DNA of 64,000 nucleotides from Streptomyces sp. TLI_105 (GTDB lineage Bacteria; Actinomycetota; Actinomycetes; Streptomycetales; Streptomycetaceae): NCBI RefSeq assembly GCF_900105415.1, contig NZ_FNSM01000001.1, positions 1,488,001 to 1,552,000 of the forward strand, read 5' to 3'. Shown piece by piece: positions 26,461 to 35,317 of this stretch (position 1 is its first letter; each line of letters starts with the position of its first letter). The notes under the pieces were generated by a model. It saw only the letters and a program-made list of their open reading frames with translations, ran no database searches and was not told where the DNA came from. The position numbers and the translations under genes were made by a program.

Positions 26461-27345
26461 TCAGCGCGTCGCGCGGCGGGCGGCCCCTCGGGCTTTCCGG
26501 GCCAGGGGCAGGTAGCGCAGCCGCTCCGGCAGGACCGGAACCACGGCACGGACGACCCGGGCGAACCGGCGCAGGGTGCGCTCCTGCGCGTCCGTCCACT
26601 CCAAGCCGATGGCCTCCCGGGCGTCCGGCGGCATCAGACCGACGGTGAGGAAGGCGCGCAGCCGCAGGAAGGGGCGGCGGAGGGCGGGCCACAGGAGACG
26701 GAGGGCGAGCCGCAGCGGCAACGGGCCCCGGTCCGGGGCGGGCAGCGGCAGGTCGGTGTCGAGCAGCTCCCGTACGACGGCGGTGGCCTCGATCTCCTCG
26801 GCGAGGACCTTCCGGTAGTACGGCCAGAACTCCTCGATCGTCTGGGGCATGTCCCGGTCGTGGATGCCGAGGATCCGGCCGACCTGGAGCCACTCGGCGT
26901 ACAGCCGGCGCTCCTGCGCCTCGGTGAGGGGGCGGGCGAGGAGGCGGAGACCGTGCCGGTAGATGGGGAAGCCGGTCGCGTGCACCCAGGAGTAGTAGGC
27001 CGGGGTGAGGGCGTGGTAGCGGCGGCCGTGGGCGTCGGTGCCCTGGATGGTCCGGTGCAGCTCCCGGAGCCGGCGGCCCTCCCTGGCGGCCTCCTCGCCA
27101 CCGTAGATCCACAGCTGGAGCGACCGCAGGGAGCGCTCCCCCCGGCCCCAGGGGTCGGTGCGGAAGACGGAGTGGTCGTCGACGCCGGCGCCGATCGCGG
27201 GGTGGGCGACCTGCAGGGTGAGGGCGGCGGGCAGCATCAGGAGCGCCCGGACGTCCCCCGCGACGCTCCACAGCACTCCGCCGACGGGCGGCGGCGCGGG
27301 GTCGCGACCGGCCGGGGCGCGGTCGAGCGGCTTCACACGTTCCAT
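26461..27345 (-). CDS. MpaB-family (DUF2236) oxygenase-like protein
   Basis: The 294-residue protein matches the MpaB/DUF2236 family, linked to latex-clearing and mycophenolic-acid oxygenases that bind a b-type haem. Conserved segments are LWSVAGDVRALLMLPAALTL, AHPAIGAGVDDHSVF, DAHGRRYHALTPAYYSWVH and LTEAQERRLYAEWLQVG. The His in HSVF and YSWVH are probable cofactor ligands. An in-frame ATG 33 nt upstream exists, but ATG 27345 has GGAGAAGG five nucleotides before it. Substrate unknown; monocistronic. Confidence 0.85.
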   Translation of the reverse strand: MERVKPLDRAPAGRDPAPPPVGGVLWSVAGDVRALLMLPAALTLQVAHPAIGAGVDDHSVFRTDPWGRGERSLRSLQLWIYGGEEAAREGRRLRELHRTIQGTDAHGRRYHALTPAYYSWVHATGFPIYRHGLRLLARPLTEAQERRLYAEWLQVGRILGIHDRDMPQTIEEFWPYYRKVLAEEIEATAVVRELLDTDLPLPAPDRGPLPLRLALRLLWPALRRPFLRLRAFLTVGLMPPDAREAIGLEWTDAQERTLRRFARVVRAVVPVLPERLRYLPLARKARGAARRATR

Positions 27346-27380
27346 GGCCTTCTCCTCACGTTTCCAGGCTGCACCCATGA

Positions 27381-27428
27381 CGAAGGGGCCGTCACGCGGG
27401 CGCTGCGGCCCGGGTGACGGCCCCTTCG
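27381..27428. terminator. Terminator after the AtpF-like gene
   Basis: A perfect 15-bp stem (27381-27395 with 27414-27428) encloses an 18-nt loop, starting 13 nt past the AtpF-like stop. It isolates that gene from the MpaB gene downstream. Confidence 0.8.
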
Positions 27429-27441
27429 GGGAAGTGCGGGG

Positions 27442-27927
27442 TCAGGCGCGGTCGGCGCCGACCGGCTCGCCGACGATACGGGCGGCGAGGGCGTGGGCCC
27501 AGGCGTCGACGTCGGCGTTGAGCTCGCGCTCGGCGGCGGCGCGCTCCTCGGCGATCTTGGCGGCACCGGCGGCGAGGATCGCGTCGCGCTCGGCCTGGCC
27601 CTCGGCGCGGGCCGCGGCGATGGCGGCCGAGCCCTCCTCGGTGGCCTGGGAGCGGATGCGCGCGGCCTCGTGGCGGGCCTCGGCGAGCTCCGCCTCGTAC
27701 TGCTCGCGGATCGCGGCGGCCTCGGAGCGCAGGTCGTCGGCGCGCCCGGTGCCGCCGTCGATGGCGTCCTCACGCTCGTCGAGGGTGCGCTTGATCTTCG
27801 GGAGGATGCCCTTCGCCAGGATGAGGAAGGTGAGCCCGAACAACACCAGGCCGAGGATGAGCTCGGCCCAGACGGGGTTGAGCGGACCGAGGTCCATCTT
27901 GAAGACAGTGGAGTTCGCGAGGGTCAT
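27442..27927 (-). CDS. Orphan ATP-synthase subunit b (AtpF)-like membrane protein
   Basis: The 161-residue protein has the layout of F0 subunit b: one N-terminal membrane helix (LNPVWAELILGLVLFGLTFL) and a long, highly charged coiled-coil stalk (KRTLDEREDAIDGGTGRADD ... AERELNADVDAWAHAL). It is shorter than typical Streptomyces AtpF and stands alone; no other atp gene is in the window and a strong terminator follows. It is probably a second b-like copy, either a stalk variant or a protein reused elsewhere. Confidence 0.82.
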   Translation of the reverse strand: MTLANSTVFKMDLGPLNPVWAELILGLVLFGLTFLILAKGILPKIKRTLDEREDAIDGGTGRADDLRSEAAAIREQYEAELAEARHEAARIRSQATEEGSAAIAAARAEGQAERDAILAAGAAKIAEERAAAERELNADVDAWAHALAARIVGEPVGADRA

Positions 27928-27987
27928 GCGCGCATTCTACCTGCTCCAAAAAGTGACAAATCAGACACCGGGACGAGAGTTGGCGTG

Positions 27988-28008
27988 ATCTTGCGAGCTC
28001 GGCAAGAT
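27988..28008. promoter_or_regulatory. Inverted repeat ATCTTGC-N7-GCAAGAT
   Basis: A perfect 7-7-7 dyad lies 60 nt upstream of the AtpF-like ATG and 90 nt upstream of the sphingomyelinase start, in the 170-nt divergent gap. It may be an operator for one or both genes. Confidence 0.45.
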
Positions 28009-28097
28009 TCCCGGCACCCAGAGGCTACCGGAAGGTAACCACGGCTGATTGTATGTGCGGCGCCAGTCCAACCCCCCACGCAATCATGGGAGTTCAC

Positions 28098-29078
28098 GTG
28101 TCGCTCGCCGCGCTCCGCCGCGCCCCCGGCGCCGCCCTTTCGCTCGCGCTCGCCGCCGTCACCCTGGTGACGGCCGCCCCGGCCGCGACCGCCGCCGCCA
28201 CCGAGGCGCCCCGGCTGAAGGTGCTCACGTACAACACGTTCCTGTTCTCCAAGACCCTGTACCCGAACTGGGGCCAGGACCACCGGGCCAAGGCGATCCC
28301 CGCCGCGCCCTTCTTCCAGGGGCAGGACGTCGTCGTGCTCCAGGAGGCCTTCGACAACTCCGCCTCGGACGCCCTCAAGGCGAACGCCGCCGCTCAGTAC
28401 CCGTACCAGACCCCCGTCGTCGGCCGCAGCAAGACCGGCTGGGACGCCACCGGAGGGGCCTACTCCTCGACCACGCCCGAGGACGGCGGGGTGACGATCC
28501 TCAGCAAGTGGCCGATCGTCCGCAAGGAGCAGTACGTCTACAAGGACGCCTGCGGCGCCGACTGGTACTCGAACAAGGGCTTCGCCTACACCGTCCTGAA
28601 CGTGAACGGCAGCCTCGTCCACGTCGTCGGCACGCACGCGCAGTCGACCGACCCGGGCTGCTCGGCCGGCGAGGCGGCGCAGATGCGCAGCCGGCAGTTC
28701 AAGACGATCGACGCCTTCCTCGACGCCAAGAACATCCCGGCGAACGAGCAGGTCGTCGTCGCCGGCGACATGAACGTCGACTCGCACACCCCCGAGTACG
28801 GCACGATGCTCGCCGACGCGGGCCTGGTGGGGGCCGACGCGCGCACCGGCCACCCGTACTCCTTCGACACCCAGCTGAACTCGATCGCCTCCGAGCGCTA
28901 CCCGACGGACCCGCGCGAGGACCTCGACTACGTCCTCTACCGGTCCGGGAACGCCCGGCCCGCCGGCTGGACCAACAACGTGGTCCTGGAGCAGAGCGCG
29001 CCGTGGACGGTCTCCAGCTGGGGCACGCAGTACACCTACACCAACCTCTCCGACCACTACCCCGTCACCGGCTTCTGA
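28098..29078 (+). CDS. Secreted sphingomyelin phosphodiesterase (neutral sphingomyelinase C family)
   Basis: The 326-residue preprotein has a long signal peptide (AAVTLVTAAPAATAA, cleavage near residue 33) and a DNase-I/exonuclease-endonuclease-phosphatase fold like the Bacillus and Listeria sphingomyelinases. Catalytic segments seen are LTYNTFLFS, VVVLQEAFDN (metal-binding Glu), GTHAQSTDPGCS, VVAGDMNVDSHTPEY and the C-terminal LSDHYPVTGF with the essential His. Two cysteines in KDACGADW and DPGCS may pair. The start is GTG with GGGAG five nucleotides upstream. Function against host or soil lipids is inferred from the family. Confidence 0.9.
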   Translation: MSLAALRRAPGAALSLALAAVTLVTAAPAATAAATEAPRLKVLTYNTFLFSKTLYPNWGQDHRAKAIPAAPFFQGQDVVVLQEAFDNSASDALKANAAAQYPYQTPVVGRSKTGWDATGGAYSSTTPEDGGVTILSKWPIVRKEQYVYKDACGADWYSNKGFAYTVLNVNGSLVHVVGTHAQSTDPGCSAGEAAQMRSRQFKTIDAFLDAKNIPANEQVVVAGDMNVDSHTPEYGTMLADAGLVGADARTGHPYSFDTQLNSIASERYPTDPREDLDYVLYRSGNARPAGWTNNVVLEQSAPWTVSSWGTQYTYTNLSDHYPVTGF

Positions 29079-29091
29079 CCGGAGCGGCGCC

Positions 29092-29592
29092 TCAGTAGGG
29101 GTACCGCCCGAAGAGGCTGTACAGCCAGGCACCGAGCACCGCGACGACGCAGAGCAGGACGAACCAGGAACCGGGGCTGGTGTGCCGCTCCCTGCGGGGG
29201 CGGCGGCCGGGGCGGGCGGCACGAGCCGCCCGCCCCGGCTTCTCCCGCTTTCCGGGCTTCCCCGGCCTTCCGGCCCGGGACGGCCCCGGCGCGGGCTCGG
29301 CGGCCGCGGCGACCTCGGCGAGCAGCCGGCGGCAGACGGTCGCGAGCTCCGCCGTCCCGGCCGTCAGGTCGACGACCACCTCCGTACGGGCCGGGGCGGT
29401 CGTCCCCCCGTCCAGGATCCGCCCGGCCCGCAGCAGGGCCCGGTCCTTCCCCCCGGTCGGGGCGAGGCTGATCCATCGGCGCACGTGCTCGCCCCGGATC
29501 ACCACACCGCCGCCCCGCTCCCGGTAGACGGTGTGCTCCCGCCACAGGACTCCGGCCAACTCGTCGGCCGTCTCCCTGAGTTGCGCGTACAT
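29092..29592 (-). CDS. Tail-anchored hypothetical protein
   Basis: The 166-residue protein has a soluble N-terminal part of about 95 residues (MYAQLRETADELAGVLWREH ... VVVDLTAGTAELATVCRRLL). A strongly basic Pro/Gly/Lys/Arg linker follows, then a single C-terminal membrane helix (SWFVLLCVVAVLGAWLYSLF). It is not assigned to a family. The topology suggests a membrane-tethered cytoplasmic protein. Its stop lies 13 nt from that of the convergent sphingomyelinase gene. Confidence 0.65.
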   Translation of the reverse strand: MYAQLRETADELAGVLWREHTVYRERGGGVVIRGEHVRRWISLAPTGGKDRALLRAGRILDGGTTAPARTEVVVDLTAGTAELATVCRRLLAEVAAAAEPAPGPSRAGRPGKPGKREKPGRAARAARPGRRPRRERHTSPGSWFVLLCVVAVLGAWLYSLFGRYPY

Positions 29593-29685
29593 CTGACTCC
29601 CCTGTTCCCGATCCCCCGATTCGAACAGCCGCCGACTCTAGCCCGCCCGGCCGAACACCCCCACGACACCCCGCCCCAGCGCCCG

Positions 29686-30168
29686 TTACCCGCCGAAGTC
29701 GTACACGGTGACCGGTATCCCCCGCTCCGCGAGCCGCCGGAGGACCAGGGGCTCGACCTTCTCCCAGGAACCGCCCGCGAGCCCGCAGCCGATGCGCGGC
29801 ATGTGCACGGACGCCCCGAGCTCGGCCGCCTTGTCCGCGAGCAGTGCGAGGGCGACGTCGATGGCCTCGTACCGCACGGGCACGCCGGTGCTCCGCGCCG
29901 TCCGCATCCCCCGCTGCCCCACCAGGTTGGCCACCCAGACGTACGGCTCGACTTGGACGAACTGGGCCGCGCCGAGGCCGAAGTCGTTCCGCGCGCGCTC
30001 GCGGTGCCACTGCCGGTAGGCCGCCTCCGGCTCCGGCCAGCGGCGGGAGACCGCGAGGACGAAGCCCTTGCCCCAGCCCCCGAGGTCGTTGCAGACGTGC
30101 GCGACGACCTTGACGCCCTTGCCGTGGGGTGCGGTGGCGTCGCCTCGTACGTACTCGATCATGCTCAT
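29686..30168 (-). CDS. Macro-domain protein (ADP-ribose-binding, probable phosphatase or glycohydrolase)
   Basis: The 160-residue protein is a single macro domain, the fold that binds ADP-ribose and often removes ADP-ribosyl groups. Ligand-binding segments are IEYVRGDAT, VAHVCNDLGGWGKGF, VHMPRIGCGLAGGSW and a C-terminal VYDFG. The NDLGxWGxG loop is like that of the ALC1/Poa1-type ADP-ribose-1''-phosphate phosphatases. ATG 30168 was chosen; a nearby in-frame ATG at 30162 is equally possible. It is divergent from the HTH/ClpN operon and shares its 92-nt regulatory gap. Confidence 0.88.
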   Translation of the reverse strand: MSMIEYVRGDATAPHGKGVKVVAHVCNDLGGWGKGFVLAVSRRWPEPEAAYRQWHRERARNDFGLGAAQFVQVEPYVWVANLVGQRGMRTARSTGVPVRYEAIDVALALLADKAAELGASVHMPRIGCGLAGGSWEKVEPLVLRRLAERGIPVTVYDFGG

Positions 30169-30213
30169 GGGGTCACCGTAGGAGACGGCACCGACAGTGG
30201 GGGCGTCTCGGAC

Positions 30214-30258
30214 GTCAACTGGGGTTGACATCCTTCCGGGTGTCAACCTACATTGACA
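30214..30258 (+). promoter_or_regulatory. Paired operators and promoter of the HTH/ClpN operon
   Basis: Two dyads stand 27 bp apart: GTCAAC-N4-GTTGAC (30214-30229) and TGTCAA-N6-TTGACA (30241-30258). The first supplies a perfect -35 TTGACA (30225-30230). The second covers the -10 TACATT (30249-30254), 18 nt downstream. The predicted +1 falls at about the A of ATG 30261, so the mRNA would be leaderless. Repressor on either site would occlude polymerase. Confidence 0.7.
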
Positions 30259-30260
30259 TC

Positions 30261-30470
30261 ATGACCGATGCGACCGATCTCGCCGCGCGGGCCGGCGACC
30301 GTGACCCCCGGGTCGGGTTGCGGGCCGTCTCCGCTCTGCGGCGACTGCTGGAACAGCTGGAGGCCGTCCAGGTGCGCGGCGCGCGCAACCAGGGATGGTC
30401 GTGGCAGGAGATCGCGACCGAGCTGGGTGTCAGCCGGCAGGCCGTCCACAAGAAGTACGGGAGGCAGTGA
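30261..30470 (+). CDS. Small helix-turn-helix protein, probable autoregulator
   Basis: The 69-residue protein is little more than one HTH: a helical N-terminal part (LRAVSALRRLLEQLEAVQVR), then QGWSWQEIATELGVSRQAVH as the DNA-binding helices and a basic end KKYGRQ. ATG 30261 follows the -10 by six nucleotides without any Shine-Dalgarno sequence, so it is predicted leaderless. Its stop overlaps the ATG of the ClpN-domain gene (TGATG). Two TTGAC-type dyads cover its promoter and are its likely autoregulatory sites. Confidence 0.85.
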   Translation: MTDATDLAARAGDRDPRVGLRAVSALRRLLEQLEAVQVRGARNQGWSWQEIATELGVSRQAVHKKYGRQ

Positions 30471-31024
30471 TGTTCGAACGGTTCACGAAGGCCGCGCGTG
30501 CCACGGTGAAGGGCGCCGCCGCGCACGCGGAGCGCGGCGGCGCGGCCGTCGTCACCCCGGAGCACCTCCTCCTGGCCCTGCTCGACCGCGAGGACACCCG
30601 CGCGGCGGCGGTGCTCGGGCGGCTGTGCCCGCCGGAGCACCGCCCGTCCCTGCTCGCCGCGCTCTCCGACGCGCGGCGCCGGGCCGGACTGTCCCGGGCG
30701 GACGAGGAGGCCCTGGCCGGCCTCGGCATCGACGTCGGCGCGATCGTCGAGCGCGTCGAGGAGAGCCACGGCACGGGCGCGCTGGCGGGCGACCGCAAGG
30801 ACGCCGGGTGGCGGTCGGGCCGGCTCGCCTTCTCCCGCGAGGCGAAGGCCGTCCTGGAGAAGTCGCTCCGCGTGACCCTGGCCCGCAAGGACCGCGAGAT
30901 CGGCGACGAGCACCTCCTCCTGGCCCTCACCCTCCTCGGCGGCGTGGTCGCCGAGACGCTGGCCGACCACGGCGTCACCTTCGCCTCCGTCGACACGGCC
31001 CTGTCCTCCCCCGCGCCCCTCTGA
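30470..31024 (+). CDS. Clp N-terminal domain protein (ClpC/ClpA N-domain without ATPase)
   Basis: The 184-residue protein contains two Clp N-domain half-repeats (VVTPEHLLLALLDREDTRA near residue 28 and IGDEHLLLALTLLGG near residue 143) and no AAA ATPase module. Full-length ClpA/ClpC use this domain to bind adaptors and substrates, so a free copy may titrate adaptors or act as one. The TGATG overlap makes it translationally coupled to the small HTH gene, and the pair forms a compact operon controlled by the paired dyads upstream. Confidence 0.88.
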   Translation: MFERFTKAARATVKGAAAHAERGGAAVVTPEHLLLALLDREDTRAAAVLGRLCPPEHRPSLLAALSDARRRAGLSRADEEALAGLGIDVGAIVERVEESHGTGALAGDRKDAGWRSGRLAFSREAKAVLEKSLRVTLARKDREIGDEHLLLALTLLGGVVAETLADHGVTFASVDTALSSPAPL

Positions 31025-31119
31025 TCCCCCGGCCGCCGGACACCCGGCGGGCCTCCGACCGGTGAGACGAGCCCTTCGGGGGCTTTTACAGCAGTGGTGA
31101 GACAGCAATACTGTTGAAC

Positions 31120-31854
31120 ATGGAGCAGCTGAGTGACGCGCAGGAGCCCGTGTACACCGTGGACGAACTGGCCGCACGGGCCGGGGTCACGGTGCGGACC
31201 GTGCGGTTCTACGGGACCCGGGGGCTGCTGCCGCCGCCCGCCATCGGGGCTCGGCGGGTCGGGCACTACGGGGCCGATCACCTGTCGCGGCTCGCGCTGA
31301 TCGAGGAGCTCCAGCGGCAGGGCATGACGCTGGCCGCCATCGAGCGGTACCTGGAGCAGCTGCCGGCCGATCTGAGCGCACAGGACCTCGCCATCCACCG
31401 GGCCCTCGTGGCCTCGTGGGCGCCGGAGTCCGCCGAGACGATCACCCGGCGCGAGCTGGAGCGGCGGGCCGGACGGGCGCTGACCGAACGGGACGTGGAC
31501 CGGCTGGCCGCGATGGGCGTGCTCGACCGGACCGACGAGGACGACACGTACCGCCTCGACGGGGCGCTGCTGCGGCTCGGGGTCGAGCTGCTCGACGTGC
31601 CCATCGAGCACGAGACGATCCTCGCCTCCCGGACCGTGCTCCTGGAGCACGCCCGCGCGGCCGCCCAGGAGCTCTCCCGGCTCTTCCGGGACGAGGTGTG
31701 GAGCCCGTACCGGGAGAGCGGGGAGGACCCGGACCACCTGAGCGCGATGAAGTCGCTCTCGGCGCACATGCAGCCGATGGTGGTCCAGGCCCTCCTCACG
31801 GCCTTTCAGCGCTCCCTGAGCGAGGAGCTGAGGTCGGCGTTCAGGAGTCGGTGA
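31120..31854 (+). CDS. MerR-family transcriptional regulator
   Basis: The 244-residue protein has an N-terminal MerR winged helix (YTVDELAARAGVTVRTVRFYG, RRVGHYGADHLSRLALIEEL) and a long helical effector region without cysteines, so it is not a metal-thiol sensor. ATG 31120 follows TACTGT by five nucleotides without a Shine-Dalgarno sequence. An ACAG-N5-CTGT dyad (31102-31114) overlaps this promoter and may be its own site. Its last 14 nt overlap the convergent FadB gene tail to tail. Confidence 0.9.
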   Translation: MEQLSDAQEPVYTVDELAARAGVTVRTVRFYGTRGLLPPPAIGARRVGHYGADHLSRLALIEELQRQGMTLAAIERYLEQLPADLSAQDLAIHRALVASWAPESAETITRRELERRAGRALTERDVDRLAAMGVLDRTDEDDTYRLDGALLRLGVELLDVPIEHETILASRTVLLEHARAAAQELSRLFRDEVWSPYRESGEDPDHLSAMKSLSAHMQPMVVQALLTAFQRSLSEELRSAFRSR

Positions 31855-34015
31855 AGGTCTCGCCCCGGTCCGCCTTCTCCACCAGGAGGGCCGGGGGCTC
31901 GAAGCGTTCGCCGTAGGTCGCGGCCAGCTCGCGCGACCTTGCCACGAAGCCCGCGACACCCCCCTCGTAGCCGTTGATGTACTGGAGGATGCCGCCGGTC
32001 CAGGCCGGGAAGCCGATGCCCATGATGGAGCCGATGTTGGCGTCGGCGACCGAGGTCAGGACGCCCTCCTCCAGGAGCCGGACGGTGTCCAGGGCCTCGG
32101 AGAACAGCATCCGCTCCTGCATGTCGCGGAACGGGATCTCGTACCCGGGCTTGGTGAAGTGCTCGCGCAGCCCCGGCCAGAGCTTGCCGCGCTTGCCGTC
32201 CTCCCCGTACTCGTAGAAGCCCGCGCCGCCGCTGCGGCCGGGGCGGCCGAACTCGTCGACCATGCGGTCGATGACGGCCTCGCCCGGGTGGGTGACCCAG
32301 GTGCCACCCTCCTCCTCGATCGCCTTCTTCGTCTCGTTGCGGATCTTGCGCGGGAGGGTGAGGGTCAGCTCGTCCATGAGGGAGAGGACCTTCGCCGGGT
32401 AGCCGGCCTGGGCGGCGGCCTGCTCGATCGAGGCGGGCTCGATGCCCTCGCCGACCATGGCGACGCCCTCGTTGATGAAGTGGCCGATCACCCGCGAGGT
32501 GAAGAAGCCGCGCGAGTCGTTGACGACGATCGGCGTCTTGTTGATCTGGCGGACCAGGTCGAAGGCGCGGGCCAGCGCCTCGTCGCCGGTCCGCTCGCCC
32601 TTGATGATCTCGACGAGCGGCATCTTGTCGACGGGCGAGAAGAAGTGCAGGCCGATGAAGTCGCCCTGGCGCTCGACGCCCTCGGCGAGGACGGAGATCG
32701 GGAGGGTGGAGGTGTTGGAGCACAGGAGGGCGTCGGGGGCGACGACGTGCTCGATCTCCTGGAAGACCTTGTGCTTGAGCGCGGTGTCCTCGAAGACCGC
32801 CTCGATGACCGCGTCGCAGCCGGCCAGGTCCGCCACGTCGGCGGTGGGCGTGATGCGGGCGAGGAGGGCGTCGGCCTTCTCCTGGGTGGTGCGGCCGCGG
32901 GAGACGGCCTTGGCGCAGAGCTTCTCGGAGTAGCCCTTGCCCTTGGCGGCGGACTCCGCGGAGACGTCCTTGAGGACGACCTCGATGCCGGCGCGGGCGC
33001 AGGAGTACGCGATGCCGGCGCCCATCATGCCGGCGCCGAGGACGGCGACCTTGCGGACCTGCCGCTTCGCCACGTCCTTCGGGCGGCTCGCGCCCGAGTT
33101 CACGGCCTGGAGGTCGAAGAAGAACGCCTGGATCATGTTCTTCGCGGTCTGGCCGATGACCAGCTCGGTGAAGTACCGGCTCTCGATGGTCAGCGCGGTC
33201 TCGAAGTCGACCTGGGAGCCCTCGACGGCGGCGGCCATGATGGCCTTCGGGGCCGGGTAGGGCGCGCCGTTCAGCTGCTTGCGCAGGTTGGCCGGGAAGG
33301 CCGGCAGGTTGGCGGCGAACTTCGGGTTCGACGGGGTGCCGCCGGGGATGCGGTGGCCCGGGACGTCCCAGGGCTGGTGGGACTCCGGGTGCGCGTCGAT
33401 GAAGGCGATGGCCTTGGCCATCATCTCCTCGGCGGTGGCGGCCACCTCGTGCACGAGACCGTTGTCCAGGGCGCGCTTCGGGGCGTACTGGGTGCCCTGG
33501 AGCAGCACCTTGAGGAGGGCGTCGGTGATGCCCATGAGGCGCACGGTGCGGGCGACGCCGCCGCCGCCCGGCAGCAGGCCGAGGGTGACCTCGGGCAGAC
33601 CGATCTTGGAGCCGGGGGCGTCGAGGGCGACGCGGTGGTGGGAGGCGAGGGCGATCTCGTAGCCGCCGCCGAGCGCGGCGCCGTTGATCGCGGCGACGAC
33701 CGGCTTGCCGAGGGTCTCGATGCGGCGCAGCGCGTTCTTGATCTCGATGGCGGAGTCGAAGATGTCCTGGGCATGCTCGGGGCCCGCCTTGATCATGTCC
33801 TTGAGGTCGCCGCCCGCGAAGAAGGTCTTCTTCGCGGAGGTGTAGATGATGCCGCGGATGGAGTCCTTCTCGGCCTCCACGCGGTCGGCGATCGCGATGA
33901 TCGAGGCCCGGAAGGCCTGGTTCATGGTGTTGGCGGACTGGTTGGGGTCGTCGAGGACGAGGGTGACGATCCCGGTCTCGTCCTGCTCCCAGCGAATGGT
34001 GGTGCTCTCGCTCAT
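31841..34015 (-). CDS. fadB: Fatty-acid oxidation complex alpha subunit (FadB-type enoyl-CoA hydratase / 3-hydroxyacyl-CoA dehydrogenase)
   Basis: The 724-residue bifunctional beta-oxidation enzyme hydrates trans-2-enoyl-CoA and oxidises L-3-hydroxyacyl-CoA. The hydratase half has the oxyanion hole AAINGAALGGGYE and catalytic Glu pair E120 and E142. The NAD-binding motif VAVLGAGMMGAG starts at about residue 324 and the dehydrogenase His is in GLHFFSPVDKMP. Last gene of the operon racemase - acyl-CoA dehydrogenase - thiolase - fadB, 41 nt after the thiolase. The 3' end runs 14 nt into the convergent merR-like gene. Confidence 0.95.
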   Translation of the reverse strand: MSESTTIRWEQDETGIVTLVLDDPNQSANTMNQAFRASIIAIADRVEAEKDSIRGIIYTSAKKTFFAGGDLKDMIKAGPEHAQDIFDSAIEIKNALRRIETLGKPVVAAINGAALGGGYEIALASHHRVALDAPGSKIGLPEVTLGLLPGGGGVARTVRLMGITDALLKVLLQGTQYAPKRALDNGLVHEVAATAEEMMAKAIAFIDAHPESHQPWDVPGHRIPGGTPSNPKFAANLPAFPANLRKQLNGAPYPAPKAIMAAAVEGSQVDFETALTIESRYFTELVIGQTAKNMIQAFFFDLQAVNSGASRPKDVAKRQVRKVAVLGAGMMGAGIAYSCARAGIEVVLKDVSAESAAKGKGYSEKLCAKAVSRGRTTQEKADALLARITPTADVADLAGCDAVIEAVFEDTALKHKVFQEIEHVVAPDALLCSNTSTLPISVLAEGVERQGDFIGLHFFSPVDKMPLVEIIKGERTGDEALARAFDLVRQINKTPIVVNDSRGFFTSRVIGHFINEGVAMVGEGIEPASIEQAAAQAGYPAKVLSLMDELTLTLPRKIRNETKKAIEEEGGTWVTHPGEAVIDRMVDEFGRPGRSGGAGFYEYGEDGKRGKLWPGLREHFTKPGYEIPFRDMQERMLFSEALDTVRLLEEGVLTSVADANIGSIMGIGFPAWTGGILQYINGYEGGVAGFVARSRELAATYGERFEPPALLVEKADRGETFTDS

Positions 34016-34056
34016 GACTGCTGCTTCTCCGTGGGTGAGGGGTGCGGACGGGACGG

Positions 34057-35271
<1,215 letters not shown>

Positions 35272-35317
35272 GGGAAGCCTTTCGCGATGGGGGTTCTTCG
35301 AGGGGTGCGGGACGGGG

